In this document: piece by piece, positions 9,001 through 16,501 of the stretch
Layout of the letters: each line of letters begins with the position of its first letter
Numbering within the stretch: the stretch's first letter is position 1
Assembly (NCBI RefSeq): GCF_000980885.2
Contig: NZ_LBDA02000032.1
Span: forward strand, 28,894-92,893
DNA: 64,000 bases
Direction of reading: 5' to 3'
DNA from: Streptomyces malaysiense
GTDB taxonomy: Bacteria > Actinomycetota > Actinomycetes > Streptomycetales > Streptomycetaceae
Translations under genes and position numbers: made by a program
The notes under the pieces: generated by a model
Seen by the model: only the letters and a program-made list of their open reading frames with translations
The model's database searches: none
What the model was told of the DNA's origin: nothing

Positions 9001-10401
9001 AAGCCGGCTGACGGGCAGTTCCGGCTCCGCGACGGCCGCGGCCAGCAGGTTCAGGTAGTGCCGGGTGAACCGTTCGACGGTGGCGGCCTCGAACAGATCG
9101 GCGCGGTACTCCAGCCGGCAGCGGACGCCGTCGTCGCCCCGTACGACATCGAAGGTCAGGTCGAACTTGGCGGTCCCGGGCGGGCCTTCGAGCAGCCGGG
9201 CGCGGGGACCGGGCAGCGCCGCGGTGGTCTCCGCCTCGTCCTGGAGGCCGAACACGACGTCGAAGAGGGGTGCGCGGTCGGTGCCGCGCTCGGGGTTGAG
9301 GTGCTCGACGATCCGCTCGAAGGGAAGGTCCTGGTTGTCCTGGGCGTCCGCGACGGTGTCCCGCAACCGCTTGAGGTGGTCGCGGAACCGGGGGTCGTCG
9401 GAGAGGTCGGAGCGGATCACGAGGGTGTTGACGAACAGCCCGACGGTGTCCGCGAACTCCCCGCGGTTGCGGTTGGCCACGGGCGTGCCCACCAGGATGT
9501 CCGAGCCGCCCGTGTAGCGGCCGAGGACGACCTGGAAGGCCGCGAGCATGGTCGTGTAGAGGGTGCTGCCGGTCTCCCGGCAGAGCCGGTCCAGCCGCGC
9601 CTGGACGTCCTCGGGGACCGCCGCCTCGTGGAGGGCGGCGCGGCGGGGCAGCGGTTCCCCGCCCGGCCGGTGGTCCGCCGGCAGCCCCGCGGACGGCAGC
9701 TCGCCGCCCAACTGGGCCGCCCAGTAGGCGAGCTGCCGTTCGGCCGCGGGTCCGCGCAGCCACTCCTCCTGCCATTCGGAGAAGTCGGCGTACTGGAACT
9801 CGGGCTCCTCCGGCTCAAAGTCGCGGGCACCGGGCGCGTTCGCCGCACCGGTCCGGGCCGCGTAGTCGGTGAGGATCTCCTTGAGCAGCAGCCCCGCCGA
9901 CCACCCGTCCCCGACGATGTGGTGCATCGCCAGGGCGAGTACGGCACCCTCGGGCCGCCGCAGCAGCGCGGCCCTGAAGAGCGGGCCGGCCGCCAGGTCG
10001 AAGGGCCTGCGGTGCTGGGCGTCCATCCAGCGCCCGGCATCGACGTCGCCGTGCTCCCGCGCCACCGACCAGTCGAGCCGCGCCGAGGCGTCGATGTGCT
10101 GCGTCAACTCCCCGTCTTCCAGGACAAATCGGGTCCGCAGTGCCTCGTGCCGGTCCAGCAGTCCCTGGGCGCAGGAGCGGAGCACCTCGGCGTCCACGGG
10201 ACCGTCGAGCGCGCAGAAGACCGGCATGTGATACGTCGGCCTGCCCTCCTCCATCTCCTGGAGGAAATACATCCGCTGCTGGGCCCGCGAGGCGCGGAAA
10301 ACGCTGACCGACGGCTCGGTGAACGCTTCGGCCGTGACGTGAGTGGCCAAGTCGACTCCCTCGACCGCCACGTCTTTTTGGACGTGCGGCACTGATCCCA
10401 C
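3040..10401 (-). CDS. Two-module NRPS with terminal thioesterase (C-A-T-C-A-T-TE)
   Basis: This 2453-residue protein should add two residues and release the peptide. Domains in order: condensation (HHIVGDG near 160), adenylation 1 (TSGSTGRPKG near 640), carrier (GGDSI near 1058), condensation (HHAIVDG near 1262), adenylation 2 (TSGSTGTPKG near 1740), carrier (GGHSI near 2133), thioesterase (GWSFGG near 2270). By alignment to the GrsA pocket, A1 reads D-F-W-N-V-G-M-V-H, essentially the threonine code, which could also fit a threonine-like diamino acid. A2 reads D-V-W-H-V-S-L-V-D, the serine code. The first start is the GTG at 10401. A TTG at 10350, behind a GAGGGAG ribosome site, is a good alternative. 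Because it carries the TE, it should act last among the three NRPS proteins. Confidence 0.95.
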   Translation of the reverse strand: MGSVPHVQKDVAVEGVDLATHVTAEAFTEPSVSVFRASRAQQRMYFLQEMEEGRPTYHMPVFCALDGPVDAEVLRSCAQGLLDRHEALRTRFVLEDGELTQHIDASARLDWSVAREHGDVDAGRWMDAQHRRPFDLAAGPLFRAALLRRPEGAVLALAMHHIVGDGWSAGLLLKEILTDYAARTGAANAPGARDFEPEEPEFQYADFSEWQEEWLRGPAAERQLAYWAAQLGGELPSAGLPADHRPGGEPLPRRAALHEAAVPEDVQARLDRLCRETGSTLYTTMLAAFQVVLGRYTGGSDILVGTPVANRNRGEFADTVGLFVNTLVIRSDLSDDPRFRDHLKRLRDTVADAQDNQDLPFERIVEHLNPERGTDRAPLFDVVFGLQDEAETTAALPGPRARLLEGPPGTAKFDLTFDVVRGDDGVRCRLEYRADLFEAATVERFTRHYLNLLAAAVAEPELPVSRLPMLSEEERRPLVSALPDQAAAAAVRCAHEVFAEHAARTPGAVAVTDGALALGYGELDRRANQLAHRLRALGVGPDTLVGLCAPRSAELVVGLLGILKAGGAYLPLDPDNPPERLRHIIGDAGLRHVVGTTATRPLWEAAAAHTVDLTADAVQLAELPGTAPDSGVTPDHLAYVIYTSGSTGRPKGTLVPHRNITRLFSATRHWFGFGPGDVWTLFHSIAFDFSVWELWGALLHGGRLVVVPYEVSRSPEDFHRLLCDEAVTVLNQTPSAFHQLDRADARRAAGPPGRLSLRYVVFGGEALDVGALTGWFGRHGDTAPRLVNMYGITETTVHVTYRPLTARDAAQGRGSVIGVPIPDLRLHLLDRHGDPVPRGAAGELYVAGAGLARGYLNRPELTAERFPTASCGERLYRTGDLARLRADGELEYLGRIDDQVKLRGFRIELGEIEAALTAHPGVGAAVARVVPDATGTPVLAGYVVPAAEHPAANGPEADGPVPGPLTVDGLRAHLAARLPGYMVPGALVTLPALPLTANGKVDRRALPVPGATTGALAPGSAYEPPRGPVETALARIWQEVLGHERVGALDNYFALGGDSIRSLQVLARGRESGLRFGVVDLMRHQTVRGLAKAVSQDAGAAEGTPPYEPFSLLTAADRAALPEGLDDAYPMTRLQAGMLFHSDLPAAAGRVYHNVSAYHVEAPWSEAAWRQVVAEAAARHEMLRTSFDLHGYGEPLQFVHRDARPEITFEDLRGLDEAAREAAVARRYEAERTSPFAWDRAPLIRFHVQRRSDTAFQLFIAEHHAIVDGWSERSLFTELSARYVRLCAGADAPAPAPAPRSRFASFVTLERAALADPAHRSFWAGRTAGATVTRLPRTGPAGAPPRMSWHHEPLPAGLHERLTARAAEQGVPLRTVLLAAHVRIMALMGGADEVTTGVVHNGRTEEPDGDKVVGVFLNTLPFRCVLTAESWREFVRRVADLEVPVHEHRRFPLAEIVRAGGGSAPFDTFFNYTHFHVEREGPADGAFTVLEEIGEADTDFAFGAEFSRSPDGRLLELGLRYDAARFPAERMAAVHASYRAALRALADAPDQDCLTADLLPEADHRRYAEWNSTRKRYEHPHVLTELIERQVRVSPDAAAVRFEGGELSYRALDASAEELAVRLRERGAGPGAFVGLLLERSLTLPVVLLAVLKCGAAYVPLDPEHPERRVRSLLAEAGIGLVVAGEEWGVRLRDAGVGVVVPGEPDPGPDRPVDVPRAPRPAASPDDPAYMIFTSGSTGTPKGVVVSHRAIANRLLWMQDAYGLAAGERVLQKTPYTFDVSVWELFWPLLTGATLVLARPGGQRDPGYLAALVRDERISTVHFVPSMLAVFLDDGDAVAKAAGLTRVVCSGEALPADVRDRFFELLPGVELHNLYGPTEAAVDVTAWRCAPGDGDAVPIGRPIANMRTHVLDARLSEVPLGVTGELYLEGVGLALGYHGRPDLTAERFVRHTGADGVTRRLYRTGDLARHRPDGALEYAGRTDHQMKIRGFRVEPGEIEAVLGEHPAVRGCAVLLRGERLVAYAVTAGADATATGTGTGAGAGAEELVRHARALLPDHMVPSAWVLLDALPLTPNGKLDRAALPAPDPAGALRQSPPEPPRDGTEARIAAIWEQLLGTGPVGVHDDFFARGGHSIDALRLIGRLNDAFGERLSVSTVLERPTVAGQAEVLRAQRRPAGPDTVVRIRPGGGLDPLLLVHPIGGHVLCYRDLAAELAPGRPVFGLTAPGLAGTAPAGDAGTPGTVEELAAAHLAALRRIRPEGPYHLAGWSFGGLLAYEMAHQLRAAGQRVGTLTLLDTAYPGTVDVPEDEVSLLEWFHDDLARSSGTDPGPEAGAALRADLLAAAGTPARLRVVAGRLPDAGPDLDDLVRHYTVFRTGLLATARYRPPAAPGPLHFHQSLTGAGLGSAKRWADRVPDGLVRHDADADHYQLVRPPHVRAVAAALDAALAAADHR

Positions 10402-10500
10402 TGGTTGGTGAGACCAACGCTAGGCGCGCGACCCGGATGGAGATAAGTCCCGATCTGCCGGTCCCGGAACCACGTGACACGGCGCTCCGCCGATCAGGGC

Positions 10501-10517
10501 CGGCGGCGGAGCCGCCG
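10501..10517 (-). terminator. Small GC hairpin after the phosphatase gene
   Basis: A perfect 7-bp stem (CGGCGGC, loop gga, GCCGCCG) lies 12 bases downstream of the phosphatase stop and ahead of the NRPS gene on the same strand. There is no T-run, so it is at most an attenuating terminator. Confidence 0.35.
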
Positions 10518-10528
10518 CGCCGGGGCGG

Positions 10529-11125
10529 TCAGCTGGTGCGCAGTGGCACCGGCAGGTGGTCCCAGAGGTTGACGTGGGACAGCCGCCAGTGGCCGTGGGA
10601 CCATTCGAGCGCGGTGATCCCGCAGTGGTAGGGCTTGAGGCAGAAGGCGTCGGACTCCGCGGCGGCCCGGACGACCGTGGCGATCAGCCCGCCGTCCGCC
10701 ACCGCGAGCACCGGCTGCCCCGACTCCCGCGCGCACCGCGTCAGTTCGACCAGAGCCGTGCGCGCCTGGGCGCGGAAGTCCAGATAGCGCTCGGACAGGA
10801 GCCTGCCGCGCCGTCTGGTGAACGGCGCTGCGGAGGACGGAAGTTCGGGTGCGAGGGGAAAGTCGGCCGCCATGAGGGTGTGCTGGACCCGGGCCGCGAG
10901 CCCCAGCGGTTCACACACGTACTCGGCCGTCTCGCGGGCCGGCGTCAGCGGGCTGGTCACCACGCTGCCCACGGTCAGTGCCGTGTCGCCGTCGAGCCGC
11001 GCGCCGTCCGCGAGCCACTTCGCCAGATGCCCGGCCTGGGTGTGCCCGAGCGGGCTGAGCGAGCTGTCCCGGCGGCGCCCCGGGGCCACCTGCGCCTGAC
11101 CGTGTCGTACCAGGCAGATCTTCAC
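10529..11125 (-). CDS. Histidine phosphatase family protein
   Basis: This 198-residue enzyme of the phosphoglycerate-mutase-like histidine phosphatase superfamily begins KICLVRHGQAQ with the catalytic RHG. It has the supporting arginine segment TSPLTPARETAEY and a late VLAVADGG segment, where many family members have a second catalytic His. The GTG start overlaps the stop of the antiporter gene by four bases (GTGA), and GGAGGA lies just upstream. Inside the cluster it could remove a phosphate from a phosphorylated intermediate or a protective phosphoryl group. The substrate cannot be told from sequence, and a housekeeping sugar-phosphate role remains possible. VADGG in place of the usual VSHG suggests a non-canonical acid site. 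Confidence 0.75.
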   Translation of the reverse strand: MKICLVRHGQAQVAPGRRRDSSLSPLGHTQAGHLAKWLADGARLDGDTALTVGSVVTSPLTPARETAEYVCEPLGLAARVQHTLMAADFPLAPELPSSAAPFTRRRGRLLSERYLDFRAQARTALVELTRCARESGQPVLAVADGGLIATVVRAAAESDAFCLKPYHCGITALEWSHGHWRLSHVNLWDHLPVPLRTS

Positions 11126-12474
11126 CGGACGTCCTCCACGAGCGGTTCCCGGTCGGCCTCGGAGCCTGCCCTCTCGCCGGGAGAGCCCGGCATGAGGGGT
11201 TTGCCCGCGGCCACGGTCCGGCCGAGCCAGAACCCGGCGAACTGGCTGGTCACGATGGACAGCAGCACCAGCGAGGTGAAGAACTCCTCGTTGATGACGT
11301 GCGCGCCGAACGCGACGGAGGCGAGCACGATGCCCGGACCGCCGCGCGCGTTCATCGCGACCGCGAGGTTCCTGGCCGCCGCCGAGGACTCTCCCGCCAG
11401 CCGGGCCCCGAGCCAGACGCTGGCCGACTTCACCAGGCAGGCCAGTGCCAGGAACCAGCAGAAGAACACCGGGTCGAAGTGGCGCACCAGGTCGAGCTTG
11501 ACGCCGACGATCGCGAAGTAGACCGGCACGAAGAAGCCGAGCGAGACCTGGCGCAGCGTCTCCTGGGACCGTTCCGCCGCCGCTCCCGGCGCACCCGCCA
11601 CGCACATGCCCGCAACCAGCGCGCCGAAGATCGGGTCGATGCCGAGCCCCGCGCAGGCCGCGCACAGCAGGAAGACGACGACCAGGCGGAACGCGAGCGG
11701 GCTGCGCCGCTCCAGGACGTTGGCCCGTGACCGGGACAGCCGTACGAAGAGCCTCGGGCCGAGCCACCGGGACAGCGTGAGGAACAGCAGCGGTGCCACG
11801 GTGAAGTAGGCGACGGTGGGTACCAGTTCGCCCGAGCCGTACGACGCCCACAGCCCGTAGGCGTCGGCACCGCGGGCCTGCGCCATGCCGAGGACGACGG
11901 CGAGGACGACGTAGAGCAGGATGTCCTCGACGACGGCCACGGCAAGCACGATCCGCGCGAACAGGGTCCGCAGGATGCCGAGGTCCAGCATGATGCGGGA
12001 GATGACGGGCACGCTGGTGACCGCGACGGCCATGCCGAACACGAGCGCGAGGGCGGCGGGCGAGCCGTTGGGTCCGGCCAGATCGCCGGTGTGCACGGCG
12101 GAGGCGACGGCCAGCCCGGAGGCGAACGGCAGGGCGAGACCGGAGACCGCGGCATACGTGATGGTGCGCCGGCCCCGGGACTCGCGGCGGGCGCGCAACT
12201 CGGCGCCGGTCAGGTACACCAGCAGCAGCATGCCGAGCTGGTAGAAGGCGCCCAGCACGGACCCGGTGGCGCCCCCGGACGGGAACAGCCAGTGCCGGAC
12301 GCCCGGCGCGAACTCGCCGAGGACCGTCGGGCCGAGCACCAGGCCCCCCGCGATCTCACCGATGACCTGGGGCTGGCGCATCCGCGCGAACAGATGGCCG
12401 CCGGCATGCGCGGCGGTGAGCAGGACGATCAGCGCGAGGAGGAGATGGGCGACCTCAGCGGCTTCGAGGGACAC
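11122..12474 (-). CDS. Cation/proton antiporter, CPA2 (KefB/NapA) type
   Basis: This membrane protein of about 450 residues has 11-13 predicted hydrophobic helices and the CPA2 N-terminal segment MRQPQVIGEIAGGLVLGPTVLG. It also has the helix-4-like VTSVPVISRIMLDLGIL and the VAVVEDILLYVV segment, whose ED pair is in the expected ion-binding place. It probably exchanges Na+ or K+ for protons. The GTG start has a strong ribosome site (GGGAGGAGGAG). It is coupled to the phosphatase gene. Antiporters of this class are common passengers in Streptomyces peptide clusters; a part in export or self-protection is a guess. Confidence 0.85.
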   Translation of the reverse strand: MSLEAAEVAHLLLALIVLLTAAHAGGHLFARMRQPQVIGEIAGGLVLGPTVLGEFAPGVRHWLFPSGGATGSVLGAFYQLGMLLLVYLTGAELRARRESRGRRTITYAAVSGLALPFASGLAVASAVHTGDLAGPNGSPAALALVFGMAVAVTSVPVISRIMLDLGILRTLFARIVLAVAVVEDILLYVVLAVVLGMAQARGADAYGLWASYGSGELVPTVAYFTVAPLLFLTLSRWLGPRLFVRLSRSRANVLERRSPLAFRLVVVFLLCAACAGLGIDPIFGALVAGMCVAGAPGAAAERSQETLRQVSLGFFVPVYFAIVGVKLDLVRHFDPVFFCWFLALACLVKSASVWLGARLAGESSAAARNLAVAMNARGGPGIVLASVAFGAHVINEEFFTSLVLLSIVTSQFAGFWLGRTVAAGKPLMPGSPGERAGSEADREPLVEDVR

Positions 12475-12549
12475 GGCTCCTCCTCCCTTCCGGGGCTGTG
12501 CGGACCAGTGCGGATACCACGGGTGTCCCTTCTGCTCGGCCGGTCGTGC

Positions 12550-13911
12550 CTAGACGGAGACCACACAGTCGTCGGAGCAGCCCGCGCCCGCGACACTGAC
12601 GATTCCCTCCCTTCCGTCGCCGAAGAACCGCGCGAACAGGCCGGCTGGGCGGCCGCCGAACAGCAGCGGCCCGAACACCGGGGCCACCTCGGTGTCGTAC
12701 GGCTCGTCCACCCCGTCCGCCACCACCGCCAGCCGGCAGGTGCGCGGCGCCACGAACTCCTGCACCACACTGGTACCGGTCTCCGCGGCCGCCGCCACCG
12801 CCGCCGCCCATGCGCCCTGGTCCGTCTCCCGGCCGATGAGGACCTGCCGGCCGCTCATGCCGATGCTCTCCTTGAGCACCAGCGACTCCCGGTGCGAGAC
12901 GGTGAACTCCACCAGGTCGACCTCGCGTTCACCCCGCGTCGTCCACCGGTGGGACAGGACGCGGGTCCACGGCAGATAGGTGTCGACGAGGGCGCGCTCG
13001 GCGGCGCTCATCCACGGGCGGCCCTCCGACAGCAGGCCCATGGTCAGCTTGCTGGACAGGAAGGTGGAGGTCTGGGTGCCGACCAGGAGGCAGCCGTTGT
13101 CCAGCGCGGCCCCGACCGGCGCGGTGTCGATGCCGAGTTCGGCCCAGTCCGCGATGGTGAAGTCCCGGAGCCCCAGCCCGTACCGCAGCCGGGGCGGGCA
13201 GTCCCAGGCCTCGTGCAGATCCTCGGGCTCGAAGAAGCGCGCGATCAGGCCATGACTGTTGAAGTGGTCGACCTGGAGATCGAAGTACCGGGTGAGGCCG
13301 CCCTGGTCGCGGGCGCTGCCCACCATCGCCACCCGGGGCGGCAGCCCGGACTCGGCGCAGAGCTGCCGGAACATCTCGGCGCGTACGGTGAACGGGTCCT
13401 GGCAGCCGAACGGCAGCCGCCCCCCGGCGTCGGTGTACAGCCGCCGCCAGACCGCCATCCGGCAGTGGAACTCCACCGGGCCGCCCAGCGCGCCGCTGAC
13501 GTTGAACTCCAGGAACCGCGGTCCGTCCGGTCCGATCACGATGTCGGGACGGGCCACGCAGTCCGCGTACCGCTCCTCGGTGAACTGGTCGGCGAGGAAC
13601 AGCCGGCGCTCCCCGGGCGGCATGCGGTACGCGGCCAGCCGCCCCTCCGTGGTGGCCGCGCTCTCCAGGGCGGCGCGCCGCACCAGGTCGAGCAGGGCCC
13701 GCGAGACGCGGAACAACTCGGCGTAGGACGCGGTCGGCAGCGCGATCGGGGCGGCCGGCAGATGCGTCTGGTACCAGTAGCCCGTGTCCCGTATCTCGTG
13801 CCGCAGCATGTCGCGGAGCGTCGCCGCACCGGCCGCGGGCGCCAGCCGGTGCCGGCCGAACCACGGGTGGCCCGTCACCGGCGAGGGGTCCGCCTCCAGG
13901 AGCACGGTCAT
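12550..13911 (-). CDS. ATP-grasp-like ligase, first of two paralogues
   Basis: This 453-residue protein looks like an ATP-grasp-type carboxylate-amine ligase with a late, possibly permuted, nucleotide-binding part. Supporting pieces are FLEFNVSGALGG (an Asn/Glu metal-binding style segment), LVLKESIGMSGRQVLIGRE at about 337-355 and SVVQEFV near 380. The same order and wording recur in the gene at 46002-47345, which has LVIKPALGEKGRDVLIGRE, so the two are paralogues. A likely job is ligating an amino acid to a cluster intermediate. The ATG is preceded by GAGAGGAAG. The gene diverges from the MaoC gene across 117 bp. The fold assignment is by motif only. A cysteine pair near the end (AGCSDDC) is absent from the paralogue. 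Confidence 0.65.
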   Translation of the reverse strand: MTVLLEADPSPVTGHPWFGRHRLAPAAGAATLRDMLRHEIRDTGYWYQTHLPAAPIALPTASYAELFRVSRALLDLVRRAALESAATTEGRLAAYRMPPGERRLFLADQFTEERYADCVARPDIVIGPDGPRFLEFNVSGALGGPVEFHCRMAVWRRLYTDAGGRLPFGCQDPFTVRAEMFRQLCAESGLPPRVAMVGSARDQGGLTRYFDLQVDHFNSHGLIARFFEPEDLHEAWDCPPRLRYGLGLRDFTIADWAELGIDTAPVGAALDNGCLLVGTQTSTFLSSKLTMGLLSEGRPWMSAAERALVDTYLPWTRVLSHRWTTRGEREVDLVEFTVSHRESLVLKESIGMSGRQVLIGRETDQGAWAAAVAAAAETGTSVVQEFVAPRTCRLAVVADGVDEPYDTEVAPVFGPLLFGGRPAGLFARFFGDGREGIVSVAGAGCSDDCVVSV

Positions 13912-14028
13912 CCGTCTTCCTCTCTTTCCCTCTCTCTGATCACGAGGCGCTGCGCACCGCTAAGGTGTGCGCGGCGCCGCCGCGAGTCCGGCGTCCGCGG
14001 TCCGTAAACGCACACGGGAGACAGCCGT

Positions 14029-14520
14029 ATGACACTGCGTCGGGTGGGCGACAACGAGTACGTCGAGGAACACGGAGGCGACTACGAGGACTTCGAGCCG
14101 GGGATGGTGATCAGACACTGGCCCGGCCGCACCATCACCGAGTCGGACAACACCTGGCTGACGCTGCTGACGATGAACCAGCACCCGCTGCACTTCGACA
14201 AGGCCTACGGCGAAGGCGCCGAGTACGGCAGGGTGCTGGTGAACAGCGGCATCACCATCTGCCTGATCAGCGGCATGACCGTACAGGCGCTGTCCGCGCG
14301 GGCGGTGGCCAACCTCGGCTGGGACCGGATCCGGCTGAAGGACCCGGTGTACGTCGGCGACACCCTGTACGCGACGAGCCGCGTCCTGGACAAGCGGCTG
14401 TCCAGGTCCCGGCCCGGACAGGGGATCGTCACGGTCGAGACGACCGGACACAAGTCCACCGGGGAGACCGTCATCGTCTTCGAGCGGTCCTTCATGGTCC
14501 GCTGCCGCCACACGGCCTGA
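14029..14520 (+). CDS. MaoC-family hydratase/dehydratase (mesaconyl-CoA hydratase type)
   Basis: This is a 163-residue hot-dog-fold enzyme. The segment TMNQHPLHFDKAYGEGAEYG matches the version of the hydratase motif seen in mesaconyl-CoA/beta-methylmalyl-CoA hydratases, rather than the GDxNPLH of fatty-acid R-hydratases. It would add water to, or remove it from, a branched beta-hydroxyacyl-CoA. It pairs naturally with the HpcH/HpaI aldolase encoded at 17415-18515, which would make such an intermediate. The ATG follows GGGAG. The gene is transcribed alone on the plus strand and converges with the cyclodeaminase gene, 17 bases away. Aldolase plus MaoC plus alpha-oxoamine synthase is the core set known from ketomemicin pseudopeptide biosynthesis. 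Confidence 0.85.
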   Translation: MTLRRVGDNEYVEEHGGDYEDFEPGMVIRHWPGRTITESDNTWLTLLTMNQHPLHFDKAYGEGAEYGRVLVNSGITICLISGMTVQALSARAVANLGWDRIRLKDPVYVGDTLYATSRVLDKRLSRSRPGQGIVTVETTGHKSTGETVIVFERSFMVRCRHTA

Positions 14521-14537
14521 CGCCACCGCCCCGCACG

Positions 14538-15494
14538 TCATGGTGCCGCGCCCGCGCACAGGGCGGCCGCGGCCGCGGTGTCCTCGATGGCCAGACCCAC
14601 CCCGCGGAACACCGAGGTACGGCCGCCGGCCGCGGCCGTGGAGCCGACCAGCTCGCCCAGCTCGCGCAGGGCCCCCGGGGCGATCAGGCCGCCGGCCAGC
14701 GCGGCCCGCACCTCCCCGGCCTCCTCGCACGCGGCCCGCCGTTCCTCCACCACGACGAGTGCGTCGGCGAGCAGCGCCGGATCGACCTCCAGGGCGTCCT
14801 CATGGGTGCCGCCGATCACGTTGAGGTGCGCGCCCGGGGCCACCCAGCCGGCCTCGACCAGCGGTTCGCGCGCGCCGGTCGACGTCGTCGTGCAGATCAC
14901 GGAGGCGTCGGTGACTGCCTCCTCCGCGGTGTCGCACACGGTCACCCGGAGCCCGCCGTCCGAGGCGTCCCGCACCCACCGCGCGAACTCCATCGTGCGT
15001 TCGCGGGTACGGGAGAACACCCGGACCGTGCGCGGCGGCCGCACCGCGGACACGGCCCGCACCAGGGCCCGCGCCTGCACCCCGGCACCCAGCACGGCCA
15101 GGTCGGCGGCATCCTCGGGGGCGCACAGCCGGGTGGCCAGCGCGGCGACCGCACCGGTGCGGACGGCGGTCAGCTCGGCGCCGTCCAGCAGGGCGGTGAT
15201 CCGGCCGGTCGCCAGATCGGTGACCGCGACGACCCCGTGGATCAGCGGCAGGCCGCGCTCCGGATTCCCCGGCGTCAGCGTGGTGATCTTGACGCTGCCC
15301 ACGCCGTGCCGCTCCCACACCGAGGCCGCCGCGAGCAGTTCCCCGCCGCGCTCGTGCGGGACGATCGTGCGCGGGGGAGAGGCCGTACGCCCGGCGGACA
15401 GGTCGGCGAAGGCCTCGGCGAGCGCGTCGACCACCCGCAGCAGCCGCTCGGTGCCCCCCATGTCCCCGGGCCCGATGAACACCGGCCCGCTCAC
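14538..15494 (-). CDS. Ornithine cyclodeaminase / mu-crystallin family protein
   Basis: This 318-residue protein is of the OCD/SbnB/alanine-dehydrogenase family. It has VGSVKITTLTPGNP (substrate Lys about 69), TAVRTGAVAALAT (Arg about 112) and the Rossmann loop VLGAGVQARA (about 134-143). Family members cyclise ornithine to proline, reduce imines, or oxidatively cleave N-carboxyalkyl amino acids (SbnB, which works with the cysteine-synthase-like SbnA). The GTG start overlaps the aldolase stop by four bases, and this is the last gene of the seven-gene operon. The locus also holds a CysK-like gene, so an SbnA/SbnB-like pair making a diamino acid is an alternative to the lyase route. The substrate is undetermined. 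Confidence 0.85.
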   Translation of the reverse strand: MSGPVFIGPGDMGGTERLLRVVDALAEAFADLSAGRTASPPRTIVPHERGGELLAAASVWERHGVGSVKITTLTPGNPERGLPLIHGVVAVTDLATGRITALLDGAELTAVRTGAVAALATRLCAPEDAADLAVLGAGVQARALVRAVSAVRPPRTVRVFSRTRERTMEFARWVRDASDGGLRVTVCDTAEEAVTDASVICTTTSTGAREPLVEAGWVAPGAHLNVIGGTHEDALEVDPALLADALVVVEERRAACEEAGEVRAALAGGLIAPGALRELGELVGSTAAAGGRTSVFRGVGLAIEDTAAAAALCAGAAP

Positions 15495-16501
15495 GCGGCC
15501 GGTCCCCGCGCGCTCAGCTCCGCGACCACGTCCCCGATCATGTCCTCCTGCCCGGCGATGGCCTGCCGCCTGCCGAGTTCGAAGAACACGTCCCGGGGGT
15601 CGACGCCCGCCCGCCGCGCCTGTTCGAGGACCTGGTGCCTGAAGCCGGAGAAGACCCCGGCGAGACCGCTGACGATGCTCAGCGAACCGGTCACCGGAGG
15701 CGCCGGCATGAGGGCGCGCTCGGCGAACTCGGCGGCGTCCAGCAGCGCGTACAGATCGATGCCGGTGGTGAACCCGGTGCGCTCCAGCACCGGTACCAGC
15801 ACCTCCAGTTGGGTGTTGCCGGCGCCCGCCCCGAAGCCGCGCGCACAGCCGTCGATGATCCCGGCGCCCGCCCGCGCGGCCGCGACCGAGTTGGCCACGG
15901 CCATGCCGAGGTTGTCGTGTCCGTGGAAGATCACCGGCACGTCGACGGCGGCCCGGATGGCACCGATACGCTCGCTGACGTCGTCCGGCAGGAAGTGCCC
16001 GGCGGAGTCCATGATGCCGACCGCGCGGGCCCCGTAGCCGACGGCGCGGGCCGCGTTCTCGGCGAGTTCGGCGGGGGAGGCCATATGGCTCATCATGAGC
16101 ACGCAGTGGGCCTCGGCGCCCTGCTCGGCGAGGAAGCCCAGATGGCGTTCGGCCAGCGAGCCCTCGGTGCAGTGCACGCCGATCCGCACCACGTCCGCGC
16201 CCTGCCTCAGGGCCCTGCGCAGATCGTCGGAGGTGCCCCAGCCGGGGAGCAGGAACACCCCCATCCGGCTGTGCCGCAGGGCCTCCCGCACGGTGGACAG
16301 CATCAGGTCGTCCGGTACGGCGGCGCGGCCGACCTGGACGGACGAGGCGCCGAGCCCGTTGCCGTGCCCCACCTCCACCACCGGTACCCCCGCGGCGTCG
16401 GCGGCGGCCGCGTAGCCGCGCAGCGCGTCCGTGCCGAGCTGATGGCGCACCGCGTGCTGGCCGTCGCGCAGGGTGGGGTCGTGGATAACCACGGCGGTCA
16501 T
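15491..16501 (-). CDS. 4-hydroxy-2-oxovalerate aldolase family (DmpG/MhpE/BphI)
   Basis: This 336-residue class II pyruvate aldolase has the family opening HDPTLRDGQHAVRHQ, the catalytic His/metal segment VPVIFHGHDNLGMAVANS and DGCARGFGAGAGNTQLE. Family members join or split pyruvate and an aldehyde. It overlaps the acetaldehyde dehydrogenase gene by ATGA, as in classic meta-cleavage operons, where the two proteins form a channelling complex. No meta-cleavage ring dioxygenase is nearby, so a biosynthetic use is likely: aldol addition of pyruvate to acetaldehyde or to another aldehyde. A relative (RhiG) is proposed to use phosphonoacetaldehyde in rhizocticin biosynthesis. That aldehyde is the predicted product of the decarboxylase at 38855-39973. 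Confidence 0.9.
   Translation of the reverse strand: MTAVVIHDPTLRDGQHAVRHQLGTDALRGYAAAADAAGVPVVEVGHGNGLGASSVQVGRAAVPDDLMLSTVREALRHSRMGVFLLPGWGTSDDLRRALRQGADVVRIGVHCTEGSLAERHLGFLAEQGAEAHCVLMMSHMASPAELAENAARAVGYGARAVGIMDSAGHFLPDDVSERIGAIRAAVDVPVIFHGHDNLGMAVANSVAAARAGAGIIDGCARGFGAGAGNTQLEVLVPVLERTGFTTGIDLYALLDAAEFAERALMPAPPVTGSLSIVSGLAGVFSGFRHQVLEQARRAGVDPRDVFFELGRRQAIAGQEDMIGDVVAELSARGPAA

Noticed and set aside
2980..10395. Very long plus-strand open frame of 2471 codons
   Set aside because: It is the antisense shadow of the NRPS gene, an effect of high GC at third positions. Its translation has no domain features.
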